This document shows, one piece after another, positions 36,013 to 46,733 of a stretch of DNA of 64,000 nucleotides. Numbering within the stretch: the first letter of the stretch is position 1; each line of letters starts with the position of its first letter. The notes under the pieces are model-generated. The model saw only the letters and a list, made by a program, of their open reading frames with translations, had not been told where the DNA came from and did no database searches. Both the position numbers and the translations under genes were made by a program. Origin of the DNA: Urechis unicinctus (lineage: Eukaryota; Annelida; Polychaeta; Xenopneusta; Urechidae); assembly GCA_034190875.2 (NCBI GenBank), contig CM067344.1, forward strand, positions 26,700,422-26,764,421. Direction: 5' to 3'.

Positions 36013-38250
36013 TCGTACACACTACTTACGGTTGTTTCGTACACGCGAGATTGGTTGTTTCGTACACGCAATATCAAAAGCAGTTGTTCCGTATGTAATG
36101 CTTAGTGAAGTAACTACGTAATATACTTCTAAATATAAAATATCTGGTATCGTGTTTTATTATTTATTTTCACAAAGTTTTATTAAGAGTTGGCTTGAAA
36201 AAATGTTATGGCTTGTGTAGACTAGAGCATCTATTAATCTAATGGGTACCCTCCACGACGAATGTAGTGCTTAAAATCAAAACAGCAAGTAGACCACCCT
36301 GCTCCATCCTTGTCTCAGTGGAACCAAAATCGGGAATTTAAACACATCCCTCCCCCGTTAAATACGGCAACTGAATATGACCAGGCTATATTACACAATC
36401 GCGACGCGTTTTGTCTTCTTCGACAAGTTCACATTATACCATTTTCACATTTTGCAATTTTAGCATGAGCAAATATGATGTCACAATACTGTATCTCATC
36501 ATTGATTAACAGCATTTGAAAGTTTTTTTATTGACTACTGCATAATCATAGAAAAACTTTAACGAGTGTTTTGGGCAGTTTAGGCAGGGCACATTGGACG
36601 GCTGTGATGCAGAAGTAGGTATTTCCCCCTACTCTATATACAATTAATACGTGATGCATATAGTATCAAACAACATAATAGTATATACACGTTTAAGATA
36701 TGCAATGTATTGTGATTCAAACATTAATTAGGGGGATGCGGGAGGGGGAATTGTTGCAGCTGTGAAGGCAATCAAGCGAACAACCCGTGCGTGGTGGGGC
36801 TGGATGCTAGGTCACGTGACGAGCATACGACCTCGACATTGACTCGAAAAATTCAAATGGACCACATTGTCTTCCCATGTGACGTCACACGGTCCGGTGC
36901 CGCCATGTTGGAGTATAAGCTACCGCCAGCGCGCTGCACTTTGACGAGAGGTAGCTTGGAACGTGCCGGCGCGTTATGTTTCCCACGTTCTTCATTGATC
37001 AAAGGGGTCATTTCATAATACGAAATTTATGTGCCATCGTTGATTGTGCCATCATTGGTTGTGCCATCGTTGGCTGTGCCATCGTTGGCTGTGTCAACAG
37101 GGGTAACCGAGATAAAGACAAATCACTGTAAAATCTATGCCAATATAATCGCTTATGTTATCATATACTCAACGTCTTCACAACCCACCATGTGTAACGT
37201 TGCTGTGATCTTGTACAGGTTACTCTTGCTTGTAATATATTCTAGAACTGAAAGCGAAAGTTGGTACTGTGATGGAACCTACAGTGAGTCGTGAGAGCCT
37301 CATTGAGTGTGGAGTGTCCATGCTCAGACGAGTTTTAAATCAGGTCGCATTGGCCTTTTACCTCGTGTCAGGAAAGCACAAGAAATATCAAAGGTATTAA
37401 GCGTGTCCTTCTTATTACCGCAAATGCAAGAAAAAAAGTGTTCCTTATAAAGGAGAAACAGCCGAGAGGTCATTTAAACGTGTGGGTCCTGGCGCAAGTA
37501 TACGTGGGTGGTTACGTATATTAATGTGATTGTGCGTGTGTGCAGGGGTGTAGCCAGCGATACCCACTTACGCACGTGCGCAACAGCAATTTGAACTGTA
37601 GATTTCTCCCCCGTAAATGCGTAATATTCCTTCAAGCCTGGCTACGCCCCTGGTATGTGTGTATATGTATAGACAAGTATATATAAGTAACACATTATTT
37701 TGCTTTCTGCATAACATAACTAACGATGTACGTTTTGAATGGCTAGATCTTTGAGAAGCTCATATTACTGTACTATGAATTGGCATTCAATAAATTCATT
37801 ATTTTAACTAGAATTGATTAAATTTTATATGGTGAACCCCAACGGTTAGATCTGAAAGGTTTGTTATAATAAATCCCCTACTATATAATTACTACTACTG
37901 CTGTTTCATTTAATTTATTTTAGTCTTCACATTAATTGCATGGCCGAATTGATTTGTGGCCGATTAACTCAAGGCCGAGTTGACCATCCTCGCCAGGTAA
38001 GACGTAACATCTGGATAACTCATGATTAATGCAAAAAATGACCTACGATGTCATAATTCGAAAAAGATAACAATAACAGGCATATGAGCAGACACATCGT
38101 ATTCAGTGTTCATGTCTGCGTATTATCGAAACAATTCCCATTTGTGTACGAAACGACCTGTGTTCATGTCTTGTGTACGAAACGACTCCCAGTCCTGTGT
38201 ACGAAACAACCATCGGTGTACGAAACGACCTGTGTACGAAACGCGGGTGT
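36010..38250. mobile_element. Non-coding insertion in gag with reiterated GTTTCGTACAC ends
   Basis: At the left end GTTTCGTACAC occurs three times within about 60 bases (36,009-36,070). At the right end its reverse complement GTGTACGAAAC occurs five times (38,145-38,245). The interior has no transposase-like frame. It holds an 18-bp tandem repeat ('gtgccatcgttggctgt', 37,031-37,097) and an inner inverted pair 'ggggtgtagccag' / 'ctggctacgcccc' (37,546 and 37,636). The ends suggest a DNA transposon with repeated transposase-binding sites. The family is unknown to me and no target duplication was found. Confidence 0.6.
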
Positions 38251-38269
38251 ACAAACAGGGTGCATACAA

Positions 38270-41200
38270 TGCAAACCAAGAAAGGTTATCCCAAGCTTGC
38301 AAATAAGAAGCCATCATTCCAACCACCCCAACATCAACATCAAAAACAGTGTTATCGTTGCCTCTCACAAAAGCATCATCACAGCAAATGTGTCGCTAAA
38401 GATATGATTTGTAACTACTGTCACAAGAAAGGACACATTGCCAAGGCATGTAGAAAGAAAAATGGTTGTCGAATTCAAAAGACATGTCATATCTCCGAAC
38501 AACCACTACAGACCATTACCACCGATGACATTGTGGAAGAATCACTACATACTGTTTACTCTGTCAGTGACTGGATCGGTCCTGCGCCTCCGCTAATGGC
38601 AGTGATGGAGGTAAACGGAAAAGAGCTTGAAATGGAGATTGACACAGGAGCATCAGCCACTCTGATGAGTAAAACAAAATTTGATGAATTTTTCCAGTCA
38701 AAGCAGCTCAAGAAAAGTAGATGTAGTCTATCCACTTATACAAATGAGAAAGATCAAAGTGGAAGGAGAAATTGAAGTCTCAGTCAAACATAATGGACAG
38801 GAAAAGAATCTGCCCATTCTAGTGGTATCTGGTAGTGGTCCAACACTACTGGGTAGGAACTGGCTGCAACATGTCAAAGTCGACTGGGGCGAGGTACATG
38901 CTATCAATGTACACGGTACATCTAAAATCAACCAGTTGTTAGAACAGTATGATGAACTGTTTAGTGATGAACTAGGTCAGCTTAAAGGAGTATCCGCACC
39001 ACTACAAGTACCTGCTGATGCTAGACCATGCTTCTTCAAAACCAGACCTATTCCCTATGCACTGAGGGATCCTGTTAATGAAGAGATTGATAATCTGGAA
39101 GCAAAAGGAGTAATAGAAAAGGTCCAGCATTCTGATTGGGCAGCCCCAATTGTACCAGTAGTTAAACGCGATGGAAAGAAGATAAGACTATGTGGTGACT
39201 ACAAGGTGACTGTCAACTCTGTAGCAAAAACAGACACATATCCAATTCCACGTGTGGAGGATCTATATGCTAGACTTTCTGGTGGACAAAAGTTCTGTAA
39301 ACTAGATCTCAGTAATGCCTACCTGCAAGTAACACTACATCCGGATAGCAGGAAGTTCACTACAGTCAACACACCACGTGGACTGTTTCAGTACAAACGT
39401 TTGCAGTTTGGCATTTCGTCGAGTCCGGGAATCTTCCAGCGATGTATGGACAATTTGCTTGGTGACCTGGTGTATGTTGCTACTTGGATGATGTGCTCAT
39501 ATCCGCACTATTGGTGGAGGAGCATCTCTCGATTCTGGAAAGAGTATTCCAATGTCTCTGTACAGCAGGATTGCGTCTAAAGAAGGACAAGTGCACCTTC
39601 TTATCCAGTGAAGTATCATATCTAGGACACAAGATTGATGCATCGGGACTGCATCCTCTTGATGACAAAGTGAGAGCTATCGTAGAAGCTCCACAACCAA
39701 CCTGTATAGCGGAGTTGAGATCGTACCTGGGCATGCTTAACTATTACAGTAAATTCCTACCTGATTTGGCTACCATACTCGCTCCACTTCATCACCTACA
39801 GAGGAAAGATGTTGTATTCAAGTGGGGTGATTCTCAAACAGCTGCATTCAACAAGTCAAAGGAACTTTTGAATTCATCTCGGTTGTTGGTACATTATGAT
39901 CAGGGGCAGCCAGTGGTTGTTTCATGTGACGCATCTCCATACGGCGTTGAGGCCGTTATGTCCCACGTATTCCCTGATGGTACAGAAAAGCCAATTGCTT
40001 TCGCTTCAAGATCGCTCAGCGTTGCAGAGAAGAATTACTCTCAGCTTGATAAAGAAGGCTTAGCTGTCATATTTGCAGTACGCAAATTTCATCAATATCT
40101 TTGGGGACGCAGATTCTCCATTATGACGGATCATAAACCTTTGTTGGGTTTGCTAGGGGAAACTAAGCCTGTACCAGTGATGGCGTCTCCTCCTCGTGTT
40201 CAACGCTGGTCACTGATACTAGGGACATATGACTACCACCTAGTTATAGACCTGGAAATCTGCTAACGCCAACGCTGATGCAATGAGCAGACTTCCTTTG
40301 AAAGATTCACCAATTAACCCTCAGCCTTCTGGAGAAATTGTGTTGTTATTGAATCATATTAATGATCAGACTACTCTATCGGTGAACCTGATTAGACAAT
40401 GGACTCAGAAAGATTCAACATTGAGTAAGATCTGTGAGTTACTCCAACAAGGTTGGCCTGAAGGTCTACAAGTGGATGAACCTTTAAAACCCTATGCTAG
40501 CAGGAGGATGGAACTCAGCATAGAAGATGGATGTATCTTGTGGGGTATTCGTGTGGTTATTCCCCCACAAGGTCAGAAGAGATTTCTTGATGAATTACAC
40601 ACCGCTCATCCTGGTGTTACCAAAATGAAAACATTAGCTCAGAGCTATGTGTGGTGGCCTCACATTGACGTGGACATTGAGTCAGTGGTGCGTGAATGCA
40701 ACAGTTGTCAAGCTATTCGCAAACCTCCCCCGGAAGCACCCCTACATCCCTGGGAATGGCCCGATACCCCCTGGGATCGCCTCCATATTGATTACGCTGG
40801 TCCATTTATGGGTAAAATGTTACTGATCATAGTGGATGCATGTTCTAAATGGATTGACTGTCATGTCATGTCATCCAGCACCTCAACAGTAACCATCGAG
40901 AAATTGACTGAAAGTTTTGCCATACATGGTCTTCCAAGGACAATTGTGAGTGACAATGGATCGTCATTCACCAGTGAGGAATTCCATAAATTTACTCGCT
41001 CAAATGGCATCCAACATATCACATCCAGCCCGTGGCATCCCGCTACCTACCAACGGATTGGCAGAAAGAGCAGTTCAGACTATGAAATCTGGTGTTAAAA
41101 AGATGGAAGGAGGAACTTTGGAAAGTAAAGTGTCACGCTTCCTGGCTCGATATAGAATCACGCCTCACAGCACCACCGGTGTAACACCATCAGAACTGTT

Positions 41201-41743
41201 AATGAAACGTAAAGTCAGATCACGCCTGGATCTTATTCGTCCAAGCATCACGACACGTGTTCTTGCTTCTCAATCAAAGCAGAAGTACTACCATGATCGA
41301 CACACCCATCCACGTACCATTGAAGTGGATGACACTGTGCATGTCAAGAACTTTGCATCCGGCTCTCCCTGGCTAGCCGGTACAGTAATTGACAAACCTG
41401 GACCTTTGTCATTCCGTGTGAAACTAGAGGACGGTAGAGTAATCCGTCGTCATCTGGATCATATGAGGATGCGTTACAGTAGTGGTAACTTACCCGTGGA
41501 CTCGCCTATAGTTACGCCGAACGACGACGTAGGTGCAACACCACACTTACCTGATTCTGGAGTGCATACACCTAGAGTAGTTCCAGTTGAATCCCAGAAC
41601 ATTCAAATTTCTAGTGTTTCACCCTCTGCTACACCCAATGTTGAGACACCCAAACCTGAAGTAAGTGTGTCACCTGCCCGGATCAATGGTGGACGCCAGT
41701 CTACACGTAGGAGTAATCCACCAGTGAGATTGATCGAACAGAT
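38270..41743 (+). pseudogene. gag zinc knuckles and pol (protease-RT-RNase H-integrase) of the Ty3/gypsy element
   Basis: Zinc knuckles CYRCLSQKHHHSKC and CNYCHKKGHIAKAC (38,350-38,450); aspartic protease MEIDTGASATLMSK (38,632); reverse transcriptase with CKLDLSNAYLQV and LQFGISSSPGIFQR; the catalytic LDD stands at the start of the next frame (39,484); RNase H with VSCDASPYG and TDHKPLLGL; integrase zinc-binding part (HTAHPG ... CNSC), catalytic D (HIDYAGPF), D (VSDNGSSF) and E (NGLAERAV), and a C-terminal chromatin/DNA-binding tail (YHDRH to VRLIEQM, stop 41,745-41,747). Frame breaks: about 38,740 (protease), about 39,478 (immediately before the RT active site), about 40,250 (after RNase H) and about 41,042 (integrase, a 4-bp tandem duplication of CTAC). 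Confidence 0.9.
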
Positions 41744-41870
41744 GTGATTCCATTGAACATTGAGCTATTTTGATGATTATTATTAATATTATTATTGGTA
41801 ACATTCGTACAGTATTGATAGTTTGCATTTTGTCTGATATCATGGAAGTCATGATTTAAGTGTGGAGGAA

Positions 41871-42119
41871 TGTGATATCCCCGCATAATTGACATTATGA
41901 ATGACTACATTTCACTAGTTGTAATAGCATTCGCCGGGTGGCGCGATAGTCGGTTTCCGTTTCTGTAAGTTCGAGAATAAACACGTGTAAAACTTCATGG
42001 ATCTGTATGTGATTTGCTTACGTATTTCACTAGTGGTAACTATGTTTATGTCAAGTTCGAGAATAAACACGTAAACTTCATGGATCTGTTATGTGATTGC
42101 TACATAGTAGAACGTCACA
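41871..42119 (+). repeat. 3' LTR (249 bp) with internal duplication
   Basis: Same ends and nearly the same sequence as the 5' LTR, but about 84 bases longer because the part 'gttcgagaataaacacg...catggatctg' is present twice, with intervening 'tacgtatttcactagtgg'. A purine-rich 'gtggaggaa' lies directly before it. Confidence 0.92.
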
Positions 42120-42284
42120 ACTGTGACACAATTAATTAACACTCTTCAAATGAAATAAGATCGTTGTTTTATTTAGCTTTATGGGGGAAAAAACTTGGTT
42201 GTTAGATATTGAAGGATATTACCTGCCATATCGGTAAGGCTGTAAGTGCAAGGTCATATTTTGCTGGGCCAGTTCTTGGTGAAC

Positions 42285-42400
42285 TACGGTTACATCGTCA
42301 CATTATGTTGTTCCTAACCTTGGTGTACTGTAGCGATTACAGCGTCACATTATGTTGTGCCTATCCTTGGTGAACTACGCGGTAGCATCGTCAAATTATG
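42285..42400 (+). repeat. Tandem repeat, unit about 44 bp, about three copies (copy B)
   Basis: 'ggttacatcgtcacattatg', 'gattacagcgtcacattatg' and 'gcggtagcatcgtcaaattatg' with 'cctatccttggtgaactac' between. Equivalent to the five-copy array at 18,648-18,887. Confidence 0.8.
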
Positions 42401-43483
42401 TCGTGGGGCGGGTTACGAAAGAGTGCTCTTAATTCATAGGATCAAGTATCAGTTTCTCAGCCGTACTGTTTGAATTACGTGTTGCAACGAATAAATGATT
42501 TTATCTATCTTTTCATGTGTGTCACTCCACTAAGGACGTAGTATCTAATCTAAGTATACTGCATTAAAATAGAAGATTAGTTTCACGAGTTCCACCTATC
42601 TACCTAAACACTCGGTTGTCTTTCGCCTCAACCACGAGCCCACCACCCAGAGGCTAATCAGGTACACCAATGCCATGGGTGATGGGCCACGAGTCTTTAT
42701 CGAAAATCAGTACCAGTCCTCCTCTGCCATCCTTTGTAACCTACCCATCTTTCCAAAATCCGCAAGAGTAATTTCAGCATCTCCAATATCCACTAGTGTT
42801 CAGATCTCAGTTATTGCAACTTCATCTGGTGAACAAACTGCTGCCTCATTCGGATATCTTGTTTACAATACTCTCTGCAACAGTATAAAAGACAACTTCG
42901 GCTGTTTGATCAACCCTATATGAATAAAATACGCAAGGAAATTTCCTCTTTAGTACAACTTCAGGTAAAGGAATTGGTAGGCGGAATCAAGTGCTAATGC
43001 TTGCCGAGGGGTGAACCTTCCTAGTTATCAACGAAATATGACAACATTTCTACGAAAGCATTACTCAATGCTTGGCGGATTTGTCTACGATGAAGGAACG
43101 CCATCTCAGAATTAACCTATGTTGTTTGGCAGATATTGAACCTACGCATCTACGTCATGTATACAGCAAACCAGCCAGGAAACACGGTCGGGTTGACTGT
43201 GCGTGGCCTCACAATATGCTCTTCACAGTTATCCAGTTCAGATATGGCACATTATCTATATATCACAGTAGTAGTAGTAAAGTGAAAGGCGTTTCTGAGA
43301 CACCTTGTCCCTTACACCTAATCATAGAGAGCATAAAGGCAACACTAGTAGCGAGCACACCCTCACAAGACGAGCGACCACGCATGGAGAACAGTTGCGA
43401 GTGTTTCAGCTATAATTATCACTCATTGAAGTATATACTAATGTCGATACATACGCCAGTGTGTCTATTCCATTTGCATCGAT
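42401..43483. other. No gene recognised
   Basis: Lies between the end of the duplicated block and the Polinton polymerase fragment. The plus-strand frames at 42,675-42,923 and 43,072-43,494 have no motif I recognise. They may be parts of the same Polinton-like element or chance. Confidence 0.3.
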
Positions 43484-44742
43484 CTACCTCTTGAAATCGA
43501 ACGTGAATAGGGACACCTTGTTGATATGCATACAGTATATCTGATGTCCCTCGCTGCGTAACATGTTCACGCCGTGCCTGTATTTCTTCTTATCAGGGTC
43601 TCTATGTATTACTCGTGTCTTAGCTGCTTTTTCACAACAACCTTTTTCACAACCTTTGCATCCCCAATTTCTCCCTCGTCGGATAGCATAAGAATACATC
43701 CTAGGCCGTCACCGTACGTACTCCTTGATTGACACTCCCTTTTTATTTTGCCAAAGAACCATTTTATTTTCGTTGCTGTGCAGGGTGTGGCATGGTGGAT
43801 AATTGCTTGAATCAAAGTTGCTGTCATAGAACATATTTTAATACACGTCCGGCGTTTTGATCTCCATAAACAAGGAGAACGTGTCCTATAAAACAGCTGT
43901 AGCCTCTCACCATACCTTTCCTTCATTGTATTTTAGTAGAATTCCTACATCAGGTGGATGGAGAGGTCAAGAATGCACATGCCGACGGATACTGGTCTGT
44001 CTAGGACTAGCTTGCTCTTATGCATGTTTAGGGCTGCAAGATCATCGTCTAATACTCGAATATTTTATCCTCTTCTGTAGAACGCACAAGCTTGACATTG
44101 ACCCGCTTTCTAAGCTTTGCTTTACCAAATACCGAGTTGTTCATCAGCTTGTAGAGGTCTTTCTCAAAGTCGCCGGTAGCCACCTTCCAGAGATCTATGT
44201 TCATGCGGATTCCGGGCTCCTCCAAGGGCTCTGGTTGAAGGAGAGCGCTCTGTGAATCTTTGTAAACCGCATCCCGAGAGAGAGAGAGAGGTAGACCTTT
44301 AAGTTCCTGTAGTGGATCACATACTTTTCTTTGTTGCATAAGTTGGATAACAATTTCTCAACCTCAGAGGGGTCCCCACTCCCCTTGGATATTATTTGGT
44401 AGTCTCTCAAACCATTCCTTTTGTTCCGCCATCCTTTCATGTTCTGAGGGTACTCGTTGTGCGCATCGTGTAGCTCCTCCGGGTAATCCATGTCTACCTC
44501 AAGTATGTACCTTGGTTCTGCATCATCAGGATATGTTGGTATAGTATTTCTCAGGGCATCTACGTTTGCAACCTACTTTATTGACCCTGTTGATAGAGGC
44601 TGGCTCATTGCCCATCCATACATGTTGTCCGCATCGAGGTACATATATAGCTTGTCGGATAATCCTTATCGAAACCCTGTAAAAGTGGGTGGTTGGCCTT
44701 TGTGCGTCACTTTGAAGCCATGCTGATCCCTCCACGTAGTCC

Positions 44743-44785
<43 letters not shown>

Positions 44786-45345
44786 CACTTAAGTGTATTA
44801 CTATAGGAGTAGTAGTATATATGTGCTGCGCGATGGGGGTATGTTTTTTGGCCGCGTACGACGGGTTTTTGGGCTCATACTTGTACGACGGGGTATGATT
44901 TTCAGCATCAATCTATACGACGGTTTATACATTCGCATAATACCTTGTACGACGGGGTATGCTTTTGGCCATTTTGACCTTGTACGACGGGAACGGGTTT
45001 CCGAGGTCCCGCGGCACACCCCTATCCAGAATAAGGCCAAATGCCCCCCCCCCCGGGACGGAGTCCCTTCTCAATGAATAGGTACTGGTCATAGTTGGCC
45101 ATCAGTTATAGATCTACACATGTGCTTTTCAGGAGAGCGTCATGGATTGGTGTAGTAGTGGGGCGGGTCTAGGCCATACTGTTTTAGGCAGGTTTTGCGA
45201 AAGATCTCAAACACGTCTGCCAGGACCAGTACATCTGCACGCAGGTACGGATCGTGGTAGTCGCTTATGTTGTGACACATACTTTATGGGCATGCTTGTA
45301 GTCCTTGTCGGTTATCCTCACCCCAGACGAGATTTAAGTGGCTCT
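43484..45345 (-). pseudogene. Protein-primed family B DNA polymerase of a Polinton/Maverick-like element, C-terminal part
   Basis: Minus strand, fragments in order: ITDKDYKHAHKV (about 45,320), DYHDPYLRADVLVLADVFE and QYGLDPPHYYTNP (45,160-45,280), NYDQYLFIEKGLR (45,070-45,105), then after an inserted repeat YLDADNMYGWAMSQPLSTG (about 44,590-44,650), DYPEELHDAHNEYPQNMKGW (44,430-44,490), VIHYRNLKVYLSLSLGM, TKIHRALSFNQSPW, DLYKLMNNSVFGK and LRKRVNVKLV (44,080-44,330), MKERYGERLQLFY (about 43,890-43,930), CKGCEKGCCEK and RSEGHQIYCMHINKVSLF (43,490-43,670). These are the conserved blocks of pPolB, which copies Polinton genomes from a protein primer. Several frame breaks; dead copy. No integrase, capsid or protease gene was found nearby. 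Confidence 0.85.
44740..45062. repeat. G-run-ended repeat with 'cttgtacgacggg' words, copy 1
   Basis: Starts with about 41 G in a row (44,744-44,784) and ends in a C-run ('aatgccccccccccccggg'). Inside, 'ttgtacgacggggtatg' and variants recur four or five times. It interrupts the polymerase frame between LFIEKGLR and YLDADN. Opposite homopolymer ends make it a candidate small inverted-repeat element. Confidence 0.65.
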
Positions 45346-45390
45346 GAACAGGAACAGTAGACCAGGGGACCAGCCTATCAAAAGCTGAGG

Positions 45391-45565
45391 TTGAATCCCA
45401 AAACAACAACTATACCAGCTGTTTCACAACCTACGGACGATGATTCCAACCTCTTTATGTATGCCATCAGCGAGGTGGAAGGCCAAATCAACTGCATCTC
45501 TAACAACATGGAGAAGTATATCTCACTGTCCCTAGGACAGTTATGCTTCATTGACAGTGCTCAGT
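45391..45565 (+). pseudogene. Inverted N-ward fragment of the same DNA polymerase
   Basis: Reads INCISNNMEKYISLSLGQLC then FIDSAQFLL on the plus strand. In pPolB this block lies N-terminal to ITDKDYKHAHKV, which here is on the opposite strand just 50 bases away. So the two parts of one gene face each other, which implies an inversion with a breakpoint near 45,350-45,390. Confidence 0.75.
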
Positions 45566-45570
45566 TCCTC

Positions 45571-45765
45571 TTGTACGAAGGGGGACGCTTTTTTTGCCAT
45601 TTTCACCTTGTACAACGGGTTATACATTCCCATAATAGCTTGTACGACGGGTTATGCTTTTGGCCATTTTCACCTAGTACGACGTGTACGTGTTTTCTTC
45701 AAGGTCCCTCGTCACACCCTTATCCGGGATAAGGCCAAGTGTCCCCCCCCCCCCCCCCCAGGGGA
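45571..45765. repeat. Related repeat, copy 2, ending in a C-run
   Basis: 'ttgtacgacgggttatgctt' and 'ttggccattttcacc' recur, and the end 'cacacccttatccgggataa' / 'ggccaagtgtccccc' matches copy 1 ('cacacccctatccagaataa' / 'ggccaaatgccccc'). It follows directly on the inverted polymerase fragment. Confidence 0.65.
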
Positions 45766-46733
45766 CCACTCCCTAATCGAAAGGACTTCCTCAAGGTCAA
45801 TAGAATCATAACGCATCTTTTAAACCCCCGGCTTTCTGACCATCATGACCGTTCTCTGATTTTGTCAACACAAATCACTGAAAGGCCAGATATAATCTGA
45901 CAGCTGTTTAAGTGTGATCAACAATTTATTAAATAAGATTTGATTTGAATAGCAACATAAGCTTAGTAAAAAAAAAGTTGAAGTCTCAATTACATCCTTA
46001 AACACTTTAAATGATTGAGCACAATTAAATATGATTCTTTGTTTTCTGGAGTGTAAGGAAAGCACTGTAATGATTTAACAAAATATGCTAAGATTGAAAA
46101 TAAAATATGTATCAGTCCTTAATATCCTGTTATACTCAACATACATTTATGCAATAGAATAAAAAGTTTATCTGAATGATAAGCAGGTCAGAAGCCACAA
46201 TGGCCCTGGTACTGCCTCCGGACCATGAACTCCTCGGCACAAATGATTTGAATATAGTATCACTAAAATTGAGGGGAAATGTATGAAATGCAAACATACA
46301 GCATGTACTCGCTTGTACTCGCTTGAGAGAAATAATTATTCAGACAAAACAATAATATAAAGCATATAGACTAAATGAAGATGGGGCGTCAAGAAGAGAG
46401 AGTGAAATACTATAAGGTGAGAAATAATGATAAAAGTTTTTTTGGTAAACAGATTGTAAAAAAATATCATTAAATACTTCAAAACATTGTTCTCCTCATT
46501 CAACAAGTTTCCTTAATGAAGTAATAGAATAATTGTACTGAGTTCAGACTTAACAATAATCACTGGTTCTTTGTTGTCACCAAACTCCTCAGTCCTCAAA
46601 CATATTAGTCACTAAAATTCCTATCAATATTATCTCAATATTCAGGTACTACTTAGATGAAGCATAAGAAGTTGTGATAAATACATAACTTTGTAATAAA
46701 TAATGTAAATGAAATACAAATGACATCAACTGA
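45766..46733. other. Probable 3' untranslated region of the ABHD-like gene and spacer
   Basis: AT-rich; on the minus strand several AATAAA-type words occur (for example 'caatttattaaataag' at about 45,922 reads as an AATAAA signal). Which one is used cannot be told. No other gene is seen. Confidence 0.4.

Larger units (their letters stand above)
35268..42119 (+). mobile_element. Ty3/gypsy LTR retrotransposon, recent, defective
   Basis: Flanked by the 5-bp target duplication ACTGT (35,263-35,267 and 42,120-42,124). Copy A shows the uninterrupted site (atttggctgtgacacaatt, near 18,500). LTRs begin TGTGATATCC and end GTCACA. Gene order gag, protease, reverse transcriptase, RNase H, integrase is that of Ty3/gypsy (Metaviridae). 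gag is cut by a 2.2-kb insertion and pol has several frame breaks, so this copy cannot move on its own. Confidence 0.93.
24342..42400. repeat. Segmental duplication, copy B
   Basis: Collinear with 3,541-18,885 (see that entry). It carries the better preserved gag, an intact MCT-like gene, a longer microsatellite, a 64-bp templated insertion at 29,091-29,154 and the Ty3/gypsy insertion 35,268-42,119. It lacks the transposase part of the nested transposon and the 3' LTR of the older retroelement. Confidence 0.9.

Noticed and set aside
42675..43494. Possible coding pieces between copy B and the Polinton polymerase
   Set aside because: No motif of a capsid, protease, integrase or ATPase could be recognised; not enough to call a Polinton gene.
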